From Arthrobacter sp. AK04 (GTDB lineage Bacteria > Actinomycetota > Actinomycetes > Actinomycetales > Micrococcaceae), in contig NZ_JAJOMC010000054.1 of NCBI RefSeq assembly GCF_021129155.1, positions 1 through 33,649 on the forward strand: 33,649 nucleotides of DNA. Reading direction: 5' to 3'. Shown piece after piece: positions 1-6,941 of the stretch (positions are counted from its first letter, which is position 1; the number at the start of each line of letters is the position of its first letter). Both the position numbers and the translations under genes were made by a program. The notes under the pieces are model-generated. The model was given only the letters and a program-made list of their open reading frames with translations, did not search any database and was not told the DNA's origin.

Positions 1-133
1 CTACCGCGCCGGCCGGCTCTGGGCCACCGCGATGCGGAAGAAAGGCTGGGAAATCCCCGCCGAACTCGCCCACATCGAGTCCTCCGGCAGCACCCGACAG
101 GAAGCCAGCTCCCTGCTCGCCAACACTGCGTGA
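1..133 (+). CDS. C-terminal end of an unidentified protein (5' end outside the window)
   Basis: The frame starting at base 2 is open from the window edge to a TGA at 131-133 and encodes the last 43 residues of a protein, including RLWATAMRKKGWEIPAEL. The third-position G/C bias matches real genes here. No domain can be recognised from so short a tail. The gene lies 52 bases upstream of a methylenetetrahydrofolate reductase on the same strand. A folate-dependent methyltransferase of the GcvT/LigM type would make sense as the source of 5-methyl-THF, but that is a guess from context only. Confidence 0.6.
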   Translation, partial: YRAGRLWATAMRKKGWEIPAELAHIESSGSTRQEASSLLANTA

Positions 134-185
134 CGAGGAACAGCCACCGCTGAAGCCCCTAAAAACTGAAGCAAAGACAGGACCA

Positions 186-1019
186 ATGATGTTCCCCGTC
201 AGAATAGAAATCATCCCTTCCGAGGGAATAGTTGAGCAGGTCCGGGCCCGGGTGTCCGCGGCCACGCCGCTCAGCGTCACCTGCCTGCCGCACCACGGCA
301 TCGAGCGGACCATGCGCACCGCCGTGGAACTGAGCGACGCCGGCTACCAGGTGATCCCGCACCTCGCCGCCCGGGGCATCCGCAGCCGCGCGGAGCTCAC
401 CGAGATCATCCGCGGCTGCGATGTTGCGGGAATCCGTGAAGTCTTCGTCATTGGGGGAGACCGGAAGCAGCCCGCCGGCACGTACCACTCGGCGCTTTCG
501 GTCCTCGAAGACATCGCCCAGTACACCGGCGGAATGATGCGCGTGGGCGTGGCGGGCTACCCGGAGGGCCACCCTTTGGTCAGCCCCCTGGACCTGCTGG
601 ACGGGCTGCTGGCCAAGCAGCACCTCGCCTCACACGTGGTCACGCAGATGTGCTTCTCCGCCGAAAAAATCCAAGACTTCGCCGCGCTCCTGCGCCGCGA
701 AGGCGTCCACCTGCCGTTCTGGGCGGGCGTCGCGGGCTCCGTCCCGCGGACCAAGCTGGTGGCACTCGCCACGCAGATCGGCGTCGGAAGTTCCCTGAAG
801 TTCCTCAGCCGCAAAGGCCCGCTGGCCCGCAAACTCCTCAGCGGCGACCGGTACTCCCCGGACTCCCTGGTGGCCGGGCTCGAAAACACGCCCGGCACCA
901 TCGCCGGCATCCACCTCTACAGCTTCAACAGCCTGGATTCCCTGCCCGCCGGGCCCGAACAGGCTTCCCCTTCCGCACTCCAGACAGCTTTGATTCGAGG
1001 AGCAGCACGTGACAACTAA
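186..1019 (+). CDS. Methylenetetrahydrofolate reductase family protein
   Basis: A 277-residue TIM-barrel protein of the MetF family, which interconverts 5,10-methylene-THF and 5-methyl-THF using FAD. Family landmarks are visible: EIIPS near the N-terminus (the catalytic Glu region), the FVIGGD segment, TQMCF in place of the usual TQxxF, AGVAGSVPR, and the C-terminal HLYSFN. The size matches bacterial MetF (about 280-300). The start at 186 (ATGATG, a second ATG at 189 is equally possible) follows an AAGACAGGA stretch. The gene overlaps the next (cycA) by 11 bases, so the two are translationally coupled. Sitting with purU and a glycine-type permease rather than methionine genes, it may run towards methylene-THF to recycle methyl groups from a demethylase; that direction is inference. 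Confidence 0.88.
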   Translation: MMFPVRIEIIPSEGIVEQVRARVSAATPLSVTCLPHHGIERTMRTAVELSDAGYQVIPHLAARGIRSRAELTEIIRGCDVAGIREVFVIGGDRKQPAGTYHSALSVLEDIAQYTGGMMRVGVAGYPEGHPLVSPLDLLDGLLAKQHLASHVVTQMCFSAEKIQDFAALLRREGVHLPFWAGVAGSVPRTKLVALATQIGVGSSLKFLSRKGPLARKLLSGDRYSPDSLVAGLENTPGTIAGIHLYSFNSLDSLPAGPEQASPSALQTALIRGAARDN

Positions 1020-2484
1020 GCCCGTGACAAACCACCAGGAGCCGCATCTCGAGCGGCAGCTCACCAATAGGCACATCCAGCTGATCGCCATTGGCGGCGC
1101 CATCGGCACCGGCCTGTTCATGGGCTCGGGCAAAACCATTTCCGCTGCCGGACCGTCCGTCATTTTCGTGTACATGATCATCGGCTTCATGCTGTTCTTC
1201 GTTATGCGTGCCATGGGCGAGCTGCTGCTGAGTAACCTGAACTACAAGTCCTTCAGCGACTTCGCGGCGGACCTCCTGGGACCCTGGGCGGGCTTCTTCA
1301 CGGGCTGGACCTACTGGTTCTGCTGGGTGATTACCGGCATCGCAGACGTCATCGCTATTGCCGGCTATTCCAAGGAACTCTGGCCGGGCCTGCCGCTGTG
1401 GATCCCGGGCCTGGCCACCGTGGCTATCCTCCTGCTCCTGAACCTGGTGACGGTCAAGGCCTTCGGCGAGACCGAGTTCTGGTTCGCCCTGATCAAAATC
1501 ATTGCCATCGCGGCGCTGATCATCGTGGGCATGTTCATGATCTTCACGGGTTTCCAGTCCGACGCCGGCCCTGCCACCTTCACGAATTTGTGGAGCCACG
1601 GCGGGATGTTCCCGAACGAGTTCATGGGTTTTGTGGCCGGCTTCCAGATCGCGGTGTTCGCGTTCGTGGGCATTGAGCTCGTGGGCACCACCGCCGCCGA
1701 GGCGAAGGACCCGGAGAAGAACCTGCCCCGCGCCATCAACTCCATCCCCATCCGCGTGCTGCTCTTCTACGTGGGCGCCCTGATCATCCTGATGTCCGTC
1801 ACACCGTGGACCCAGTTCCAGGCAGGTCACAGCCCGTTCATCGCCATGTTCTCCCTGGCCGGCCTCGGCGCCGCCGCCACCGTGGTGAACCTGGTGGTGC
1901 TCAGCTCAGCCATGTCCTCGGCCAACTCGGGCATCTACTCCACCTCCCGCATGGTCTACGGCCTTGCACAGGAGGGGGACGCGCCGTCGGTCTTTCGCCA
2001 CCTGTCCGCCCGCAAGGTGCCGCAGAACGCGCTGTTCCTCTCCTGCGTCCTGCTGCTTTCCGGCGTCATCCTGATGTACGCGGGCCAGGACATCGGCAAG
2101 GCCTTCGAAATGGTCACCACCGTATCCGCCGTCTGCTTTGTGTTTGTCTGGTCCATCATCCTGGCCAGCTACCTGGCGTTCCGGCGCCGCCGCTCCCACC
2201 TCCACCAGGCGTCCAAGTACCGGATGCCCGGCGGGGTGCCGATGGTGTGGGTGGTGTTCGCGTTCTTCGCGTTCGTCCTGTGGGCGCTGACCACGCAGCC
2301 GGACACCCTGCTGGCGCTGCTGGTCACGCCGGTATGGTTCCTCATCCTCGGTGCCGCCTGGCTGGTGCTGCGCCGCCGCCCCGCGCACCTGGCCCGGTAT
2401 GCCACGTTCCAGTCCGAGCTGGCGCAGGATTTGGATTCCGAAGCTTCGGCCATTGGCCGCGACCTTGACGGAGCAAAAAAGTGA
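1009..2484 (+). CDS. cycA: CycA-type D-serine/D-alanine/glycine:H+ symporter
   Basis: A 491-residue APC-superfamily permease with about 12 membrane segments. Long stretches match what I know of E. coli CycA, for example LTNRHIQLIAIGGAIGTGLF, MGSGKTIS, ELLLSNL, GPWAGFFTGWTYWFCWV, IELVGTTAAEAKDPEK, AINSIPIR and SSANSGIYSTSRM. It should import glycine and small D-amino acids with protons across the plasma membrane. The GTG start at 1009 lies 6 bases after CGAGGAG and inside the end of the previous gene. Its stop overlaps the GTG of purU (GTGA, 4 bases), giving a strict three-gene operon. Glycine import beside folate enzymes fits one-carbon metabolism. Substrate range within the family is not certain from sequence alone. 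Confidence 0.9.
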   Translation: MTTKPVTNHQEPHLERQLTNRHIQLIAIGGAIGTGLFMGSGKTISAAGPSVIFVYMIIGFMLFFVMRAMGELLLSNLNYKSFSDFAADLLGPWAGFFTGWTYWFCWVITGIADVIAIAGYSKELWPGLPLWIPGLATVAILLLLNLVTVKAFGETEFWFALIKIIAIAALIIVGMFMIFTGFQSDAGPATFTNLWSHGGMFPNEFMGFVAGFQIAVFAFVGIELVGTTAAEAKDPEKNLPRAINSIPIRVLLFYVGALIILMSVTPWTQFQAGHSPFIAMFSLAGLGAAATVVNLVVLSSAMSSANSGIYSTSRMVYGLAQEGDAPSVFRHLSARKVPQNALFLSCVLLLSGVILMYAGQDIGKAFEMVTTVSAVCFVFVWSIILASYLAFRRRRSHLHQASKYRMPGGVPMVWVVFAFFAFVLWALTTQPDTLLALLVTPVWFLILGAAWLVLRRRPAHLARYATFQSELAQDLDSEASAIGRDLDGAKK

Positions 2485-3401
2485 GTACAAGCGTGGAAAC
2501 GACCCTGCCAACCCCGACGGCAGGTGCCGCAACACCGGACCAGCCAACCGCCGTCGAGCACGTCCTGACGGTTGACTGCGTGGAGTCACCCGGCATTGTC
2601 CACGCGATCTCGGAATTCCTGCTGCAGCAGGGGTGCGACATCATCGACATCAAGCAGTACGGGGACAAGGCGCAGGGGCACTTCTTCATGCGCGTGCACT
2701 TCGCCTCTGCGCAGGAGCCGCAGGCTACCGACGACCTGCGCCGCGGCTTCGCGCCCGTTGCGGAGAAGTGGCAGATGAACTGGCAGCTGGAACCGCACGG
2801 CCGGAAGCGCCGGGTCCTGGTGATGGTGTCCAAAATGGGCCACTGCCTCAACGACCTGCTGTTCCGTGCACGCACCGGCGATATCCCGGTGGAGATCGTC
2901 GCCGTCGTCTCCAACCACCGCGACCAGGAAGGCCTGGTCCAGTGGCACGGCATCCCGTTCTTCCACGTGCCGGTCACCAAGGACACCAAGGCCGTCGCCG
3001 AGTCCCGGCTCCTGGAGCTGGTGGACGAGTTCCGGGTGGAACTGGTGGTCCTGGCACGGTACATGCAGGTGCTCAGCGATGAGCTCTCTGCCCGGCTCGC
3101 GGGCAAAACCATTAACATCCACCACTCGTTCCTGCCGAGCTTCAAGGGCGCCAAGCCCTACCACCAGGCGTACGAGCGCGGCGTGAAGACGGTGGGCGCC
3201 ACGGCGCACTACGTCAACGCGGAGCTGGACGAGGGACCGATCATCTCCCAGCAGGTCATTGAGGTGGACCACACGTACACGGCCGATGACCTGGTGGCCG
3301 TGGGCCGGGATGCGGAATGCGTGGCACTCCGGAACGCCGTCCGCTGGCATTGCGAGGGCAGGATCCTGCTGCTGGGCAACCGGACCGTGGTCCTGCGGTA
3401 G
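2481..3401 (+). CDS. purU: Formyltetrahydrofolate deformylase
   Basis: A 306-residue protein that hydrolyses 10-formyl-THF to THF and formate. The N-terminal ACT domain (about residues 26-100, LTVDCVESPGIVHAISEFL) is the regulatory part. The formyltransferase-type domain follows (about 105-295) with INIHHSFLPSFKGAKPYHQA, the GVKTVGATAHYV segment and LDEGPIISQ, which carry the conserved His and Asp of the family. The length is slightly above the 280-290 usual because of a 25-residue Ala/Thr/Pro-rich N-terminal tail. The GTG start overlaps the cycA stop by 4 bases. As last enzyme of the operon it would return folate to the free pool and release the carbon as formate. Confidence 0.95.
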   Translation: MSTSVETTLPTPTAGAATPDQPTAVEHVLTVDCVESPGIVHAISEFLLQQGCDIIDIKQYGDKAQGHFFMRVHFASAQEPQATDDLRRGFAPVAEKWQMNWQLEPHGRKRRVLVMVSKMGHCLNDLLFRARTGDIPVEIVAVVSNHRDQEGLVQWHGIPFFHVPVTKDTKAVAESRLLELVDEFRVELVVLARYMQVLSDELSARLAGKTINIHHSFLPSFKGAKPYHQAYERGVKTVGATAHYVNAELDEGPIISQQVIEVDHTYTADDLVAVGRDAECVALRNAVRWHCEGRILLLGNRTVVLR

Positions 3402-3406
3402 GCGCC

Positions 3407-3625
3407 GTGAAACCGAGCGAACCAGACAGCTGGCGGCGGGTGTCTTGGAACGCGCTGCCCGCGGGCCTGCCGGTGCGCCTCTCGCAGGACGGGCAGGCCA
3501 TCGGCTGCGGCGTGGTGGACGGGGCCACGCCGGACGGCTCCATCATCTGGGTGGTCCTGGACGGCTGGCGCGAGCGCCGGATGTTCCACCGGGAGGACTT
3601 CGTCAAGGTGGAGATCAAGGGCTAG
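3407..3625 (+). CDS. Small hypothetical protein (72 aa)
   Basis: A 72-residue soluble protein beginning VKPSEPDSWRRVSWNALP and ending HREDFVKVEIKG. I do not recognise a family. It is rich in Trp/Arg with alternating hydrophobic residues (GSIIWVVLDGW), consistent with a small beta-rich fold. The GTG at 3407 is chosen because it lies 5 bases past the purU stop, with TAGG just ahead; longer upstream reading in this frame runs inside purU and is unlikely. It is probably the distal gene of the purU operon. Confidence 0.6.
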   Translation: MKPSEPDSWRRVSWNALPAGLPVRLSQDGQAIGCGVVDGATPDGSIIWVVLDGWRERRMFHREDFVKVEIKG

Positions 3626-3634
3626 GCACGGCTG

Positions 3635-3663
3635 TTGACCGCTCCCGCGCAACCGGCCACGAT
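3635..3663 (+). promoter_or_regulatory. Candidate promoter for the 3669-3911 gene
   Basis: TTGACC (3635-3640), a 17-base spacer and CACGAT (3658-3663) form a plausible sigma70-type promoter. The ATG at 3669 lies 5 bases after the -10-like hexamer, so the transcript would be essentially leaderless. No Shine-Dalgarno sequence is visible before this start. Confidence 0.4.
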
Positions 3664-3668
3664 GAAGT

Positions 3669-3911
3669 ATGACTGACACCGGAGCTGAAACCGCAGGTGC
3701 CCCTTCTGGCGACGATGGCGCGGAGGAGGTTGACGGCGTGGAAACGGCGGAGAGCATCGCGGACGAGATCCGTGACGAGATCCGGCTGGGCCACGTCCAG
3801 GACGACGTAAGCCACGTGCTCGAGGAACGCTTCGACGAGGCGGGCATCAGGCTGCGCCCCGAGGCCGTCGACGACCTCGCCGAGGAAATCGAAAAGGACG
3901 CCTCGACCTAG
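3669..3911 (+). CDS. Small acidic hypothetical protein (80 aa)
   Basis: An 80-residue, very acidic protein (about a third Asp/Glu) with a disordered N-terminus, MTDTGAETAGAPSGDDG, followed by a probably helical second half (SIADEIRDEIRLGHVQDDVSHVLEERF). I do not recognise a family. The start lacks a Shine-Dalgarno sequence but has a promoter-like pair just upstream, as expected for a leaderless mRNA. Third-position G/C bias supports coding. An inverted repeat directly after the stop could end transcription. Confidence 0.6.
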   Translation: MTDTGAETAGAPSGDDGAEEVDGVETAESIADEIRDEIRLGHVQDDVSHVLEERFDEAGIRLRPEAVDDLAEEIEKDAST

Positions 3912-3943
3912 GTTTCCGGTGCAGAGGCGTGCGGGCCGGAAAC
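3912..3943 (+). terminator. Possible terminator hairpin after the acidic small gene
   Basis: GTTTCCGG (3912-3919) and CCGGAAAC (3936-3943) are perfect 8-base inverted repeats with a 16-base loop, starting on the base after the stop codon. No T-tract follows, so the function is uncertain. The next 125 bases (3944-4068) hold nothing else I can identify. Confidence 0.35.
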
Positions 3944-4068
3944 GGCAGGCAACAACCTGGATCAGTGCGCTGGCCGTGTTGGGCGCATGGCTCCCAAAGC
4001 CCTTGCCGGGGAGTCATACCGGTGATCCAGGTGGCCCGCACTTGGCAGCGGCCGGTCCTTGGAAATTC

Positions 4069-4233
4069 CTACGGCCAGTCGGCCAGCCTGAACGGGACGG
4101 GCTGCCGGATGCCGAGCAGGAGGTCGCCGGTCCACTCGGGCACCGTGCGCTGCCGGCCCTCCAGTGGATCCGAGATATCAGGCTGCTGAACATCCTCGCG
4201 GGCCGTCTGCGTACCGTCGTCCGAGCGTTCCAT
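4069..4233 (-). CDS. Small hypothetical protein (54 aa)
   Basis: Reading the minus strand from the ATG at 4233 gives a 54-residue protein (MERSDDGTQTARED... ending in FRLADWP) with stop at 4069-4071. Three things support it: AAGGGGG 5-6 bases before the ATG, about 87% G/C at third codon positions (matching its neighbours), and palindromic upstream sequence. The plus-strand frames across the same bases have no good ribosome site. The family is not recognised. It is soluble and has a Trp/Pro-rich C-terminus (VPEWTGDLLLGIRQPVPF). Confidence 0.6.
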   Translation of the reverse strand: MERSDDGTQTAREDVQQPDISDPLEGRQRTVPEWTGDLLLGIRQPVPFRLADWP

Positions 4234-4295
4234 AAATCCCCCTTGGCGTGCTTGTGAAGCTAACGGTAGGCAGGCCGGGGCGGCAACGGAAGAGG

Positions 4296-4337
4296 GTTTA
4301 TCTACCGACGGGATAAACTTGGCAAATCTTGATCAAG
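4296..4337 (-). promoter_or_regulatory. Two palindromes upstream of the 54-aa gene
   Basis: GTTTATC (4296-4302) and GATAAAC (4312-4318) form an inverted repeat with a 9-base gap. The perfect palindrome CTTGATCAAG lies at 4328-4337. Both are in AT-richer sequence 60-105 bases upstream of the minus-strand ATG at 4233, where a promoter or operator would be expected. The binding protein is unknown. Confidence 0.4.
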
Positions 4338-4351
4338 AGGCGCATAAAGCA

Positions 4352-4396
4352 AGCGGACGACGGCGGGAGGTCCCCGCCGTCGCCCGCTTTCCTTTT
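4352..4396 (+). terminator. GC-rich hairpin with T-rich tail
   Basis: AGCGG/CCGCT flanks a second perfect stem, GACGGCGGG (4359-4367) with CCCGCCGTC (4373-4381). TTTCCTTTT follows on the plus strand (4388-4396). It looks like an intrinsic terminator read on the plus strand, though the flanking genes are on the minus strand. A hairpin with the same core occurs at 24227-24252. Confidence 0.45.
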
Positions 4397-4410
4397 GCCC
4401 CGCTGCAGGA

Positions 4411-4468
4411 GATTTTGTCCAGATATGCAGGCCATAAGGCCTTACAACCCTGCGTATCTGGACAAAAA
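4411..4468. repeat. Dispersed palindromic element, copy 1 (imperfect)
   Basis: TTTTGTCCAGATATGCAGG (4413-4431) is repeated in inverted form at 4449-4467 with one mismatch, which would be a G-U pair in RNA. Both ends carry T/A runs, so RNA from either strand ends in a U-rich tail. It sits just downstream of the universal stress protein stop (4487, minus strand) and can act as its terminator. The same sequence recurs as a perfect palindrome at 21927-21989. Confidence 0.75.
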
Positions 4469-4486
4469 CTCTAAGGGTGGGGAGGG

Positions 4487-4909
4487 CTAGTCGTCGTAGG
4501 TGTTGGCGATGTAGACATCGCAGGGCGCGTTGTGCGCCACGCTGTTCGCTACGCTGCCGAGGAGCCGGCCGATGCCGCGCATGCGCCGGTTGCCGACGAC
4601 GATCAGCCGGGCGTCGAGGCGCATGGCTTCCTTGATGAGGGCGTCAGCGGGCTTCCCGCGGGCGGCGAAGTAGCTGATCTCCACTCCAGGCCGCGACTCG
4701 CCAAGTGACTTTGCAACCGTTTCGGCGGCTTCGGAGTTCCAGACCTTCACTTCATCCGAGCCGACGCCGAAGGTTTCGGACCGGTCCACGTCGAACGCGG
4801 TGACGATGTGGAGGGAACCTCCCAGCGCCTTGGCAAGGCCCAGCGCCACTTCGGCAGCCTTCCGTGCCGACGGGCTGCCGTCCACACCTACAACAACTAC
4901 TCCGCTCAT
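4487..4909 (-). CDS. Universal stress protein (UspA family)
   Basis: A 140-residue single-domain Usp protein, normally a cytoplasmic nucleotide-binding stress factor. The N-terminal VVVGVDGSPSARKA strand-loop carries the conserved Asp. The C-terminal VVGNRRMRGIGRLLGSVANS corresponds to the ATP-binding GxxG-x9-GS loop, but the second Gly is Arg and the spacing is one residue shorter, a variant I associate with actinobacterial Usp proteins. The start at 4909 is chosen because AAGGAG lies 6 bases upstream; an in-frame ATG 33 bases earlier has no ribosome site. The upstream helix-turn-helix gene is 48 bases away on the same strand, so co-transcription is possible. Confidence 0.92.
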   Translation of the reverse strand: MSGVVVVGVDGSPSARKAAEVALGLAKALGGSLHIVTAFDVDRSETFGVGSDEVKVWNSEAAETVAKSLGESRPGVEISYFAARGKPADALIKEAMRLDARLIVVGNRRMRGIGRLLGSVANSVAHNAPCDVYIANTYDD

Positions 4910-4957
4910 GCTGTGCTCCTTCGCTCTGTGTCCGTGGTTCAAGGTCCACTGGCCAGT

Positions 4958-5467
4958 CTAGAGAAGTCCGGGCTGAAGACCCCACGTCATTTTGCGGATG
5001 TCCCCACTTTGTAGTGCGGTGAGTGCAGCGAGCTCGAAGTCATCCGTGACGCCGAGGCGGCGCGCAGCCGCCAGGAGGCTAAGCCGCCGCTCCTCCAGGG
5101 CAGCTTTCGCTTCCTCCAGTTCAGCGAGCTCGGACTTCAGCGCTGCGATGACAGCCAACTGCTGCTCCGGGTGCGTCCCGGAGGGCAGCAGGTCATCAAA
5201 AGACAGGCCGATGGTGCGGATGGTCCAGCGGGAAAATCCGGTTGCCTCGGCCAGGCGCGTCACCTTCAGCCCGTCGCGGAGGGCCTGTGCGATGTGCTGG
5301 TTCAGGCGCACAGACAGGGGGCGGCTGCTGCTGGCGTTGAAGGCGATCCGCTGCCGGTTCGCTTTGAGCAGCCTGCGGAGCTTGTCCGCCTGCCGGGCGG
5401 CCGGGTCGGGTTTCGGCGTTCCGCGGTAGCGGTAGTAACCGGCATCGTCCTGGTGCGTAATGCTCAC
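4958..5467 (-). CDS. Hypothetical helix-turn-helix/coiled-coil protein
   Basis: A 169-residue protein of unknown family. Its N-terminus is basic (KPDPAARQADKLRRLLKANRQR). The middle contains a likely helix-turn-helix, RDGLKVTRLAEATGFSRWTIRTIGLS. The C-terminal part is a heptad-like helix (LKSELAELEEAKAALEERR) that could dimerise. The GTG at 5467 is preferred because GAGGAG lies 5 bases ahead; the GTG at 5473 is too close to that site. The near-perfect palindrome CCCGTT-A-AACGGG just upstream (5489-5501) would suit a dimeric autoregulator. DNA binding is inference from the predicted helices. Confidence 0.65.
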   Translation of the reverse strand: MSITHQDDAGYYRYRGTPKPDPAARQADKLRRLLKANRQRIAFNASSSRPLSVRLNQHIAQALRDGLKVTRLAEATGFSRWTIRTIGLSFDDLLPSGTHPEQQLAVIAALKSELAELEEAKAALEERRLSLLAAARRLGVTDDFELAALTALQSGDIRKMTWGLQPGLL

Positions 5468-5488
5468 GATCACTCCTCGGTTCGGTTT

Positions 5489-5501
5489 CCCGTTAAACGG
5501 G
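5489..5501. promoter_or_regulatory. Palindrome CCCGTT-A-AACGGG, candidate operator
   Basis: Six-base perfect inverted arms around a single A, 22 bases upstream of the GTG of the helix-turn-helix gene. It is placed to control that gene, possibly by its own product. No second copy was noticed in the window. Confidence 0.4.
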
Positions 5502-5565
5502 CCGGCGTACCTAGAAGGCTAGGCAGCCAGGCGTCCGCGCCGGAAATACCAATAGTGAGTGGACC

Positions 5566-5581
5566 CATAACCGGAAACTGT
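5566..5581 (+). promoter_or_regulatory. Degenerate Nac-like box upstream of the aminotransferase
   Basis: CATAACCGG followed by ATA-N9-TGT symmetry (ATA 5567-5569, TGT 5579-5581). The nine bases CATAACCGG are identical to the boxes at 9785 and 14156. It has no GTCTT at the conserved distance and lies 28 bases upstream of the complete box at 5594, so it may be a second, weaker binding site for the same regulator. Confidence 0.4.
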
Positions 5582-5593
5582 GGGTGCGCCAGC

Positions 5594-5659
5594 CATAAGG
5601 GACGCTTATCCGTCCACGCACTTTAGGTCTTATCCATGGCAGCGGGATTTCCCTAGTCT
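5594..5659 (+). promoter_or_regulatory. Nac-like promoter of the aminotransferase/aldolase operon
   Basis: CATAAGGGACGCTTAT (5594-5609) holds ATA-N9-TAT. GTCTTA begins at 5627, exactly 33 bases from the first C, and TAGTCT (5654-5659) is a -10-like hexamer 27 bases after that. Transcription would begin near 5666, which puts the box centre at about -64, the position known for Nac-activated promoters in enteric bacteria. The same arrangement occurs at 8762-8827, 9785-9851 and 14156-14221. Confidence 0.7.
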
Positions 5660-5705
5660 CGAAGGAAACGAGTGCCGCTCGCTCCTGACTCCCTAGGAAG
5701 AGACC

Positions 5706-6914
5706 ATGTCTGAATTTGTACCTGCCTCGCGGGTTTCCCGCATCAAGTCCTCGGCCAGCGTGGCCGCTGCGGCCCGGGTGCGTGAGCTGAAGGCGGAAGG
5801 ACGCCGCATCCTTGACCTGACAGTCGGCGAGCCGGACTTCGACACCCCGGAACACATCAAGGCGGCCGCCGTGGAGGCCATCACCCGGGGCGAAACCAAG
5901 TACACGTCCGTCACCGGAACTCCTGCACTGCAGCAGGCCATCCTCAAAACCCTCGAACTGCGCAGCGGCCTGCGTTACACACCTGCTGAAATCACCATCG
6001 GCGGGGGAGCCAAGCAGGTCATCTTCACCGCTTTCATGGCCTCCCTCAACGCCGGTGACGAAGTGATTGTCCCCGCTCCCTACTGGGTTTCCTACCCGGA
6101 CATGGTGCTTGCCAACGACGGCACTCCCGTCGTGGTTCCCTGCGGCGAGGACTCCGGATTCAAGCTCACACCCGAGGCGCTGGCCGGTGCCATTACCGGG
6201 CGGACCAAGTGGGTCATCCTGAACGCACCGTCCAACCCCACCGGCGCCGTCTACTCCCGGCCGGAACTGCGGGCGCTCGCCGATGTCCTTAAAGGTCACC
6301 CCCACGTCTCTGTCCTCGCGGATGAAATCTATGACCAGATCTATTTTGGCGACGGCAAGCTGGCCAGCCTGGTGGAGGTGGCCCCGGAACTCAAGGACCG
6401 GGTCCTGGCCGTCAATGGTGTGTCCAAGGCCTACGCCATGACCGGTTGGCGGTTAGGCTACGCTGCCGGGCCGGCGCCGCTGATTGCCGCCATCAACAAG
6501 CTGCAGTCGCAGATTTCCTCCTGCCCGTCTTCGGTGAGCCAGGCCGCCGCTGCTGCTGCCCTCGCGGGCAGCCAGGACTTCGTCCGGGACAGCGTGGAGA
6601 CCTACCGCAAGCGGCGGGACACCGCCGTCGCTGCCCTGAACGCCGTTGACGGCCTGTCATGCACGACGCCGGAGGGCGCCTTCTACACGTACGTGAACTG
6701 TGCGGGGGTCATCGGCAAGACGACGCCCGAGGGCCAGGCCATCCAAAACGACCAGGACTTCACCCTGTACCTGCTTGATGCCGCGGCCGTAGCCGTGATC
6801 CAGGGCTCTGCCTACGGCCTGGGCCCGTACTTCCGGATCTCCTACGCCACCAGTCTGGACATCATCGAGGAATCCATCGCCGCCATCGACAAGGCCGTCC
6901 AGGCCCTCAACTGA
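5706..6914 (+). CDS. PLP-dependent aminotransferase, aspartate aminotransferase Ib type
   Basis: A 402-residue fold-type I aminotransferase that moves an amino group between an amino acid and a 2-oxo acid. It resembles Thermus aspartate aminotransferase: LTVGEPDFDTPEH, KYTSVTGTPALQQA, APYWVSYPDM, NAPSNPTGAVY, the DEIYDQI segment whose Asp pairs with PLP, and SKAYAMTGWRLGYA with Lys241 as the Schiff-base lysine. RISYATS near the C-terminus carries the Arg that binds the substrate carboxylate. AGGAAG precedes the ATG. The RraA/HMG-aldolase-type gene follows after 27 bases, so both form one transcript from the Nac-like promoter. The amino donor is not known; a dicarboxylic amino acid such as aspartate or a substituted glutamate is likely. 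Confidence 0.9.
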   Translation: MSEFVPASRVSRIKSSASVAAAARVRELKAEGRRILDLTVGEPDFDTPEHIKAAAVEAITRGETKYTSVTGTPALQQAILKTLELRSGLRYTPAEITIGGGAKQVIFTAFMASLNAGDEVIVPAPYWVSYPDMVLANDGTPVVVPCGEDSGFKLTPEALAGAITGRTKWVILNAPSNPTGAVYSRPELRALADVLKGHPHVSVLADEIYDQIYFGDGKLASLVEVAPELKDRVLAVNGVSKAYAMTGWRLGYAAGPAPLIAAINKLQSQISSCPSSVSQAAAAAALAGSQDFVRDSVETYRKRRDTAVAALNAVDGLSCTTPEGAFYTYVNCAGVIGKTTPEGQAIQNDQDFTLYLLDAAAVAVIQGSAYGLGPYFRISYATSLDIIEESIAAIDKAVQALN

Positions 6915-6941
6915 TCCAACCCCACCGAAGGAAACTAAATC

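Noticed and set aside
3919..4257. A 112-residue plus-strand open frame
   Set aside because: It begins inside a hairpin, has no ribosome site, and is antisense to the better supported 54-residue minus-strand gene.
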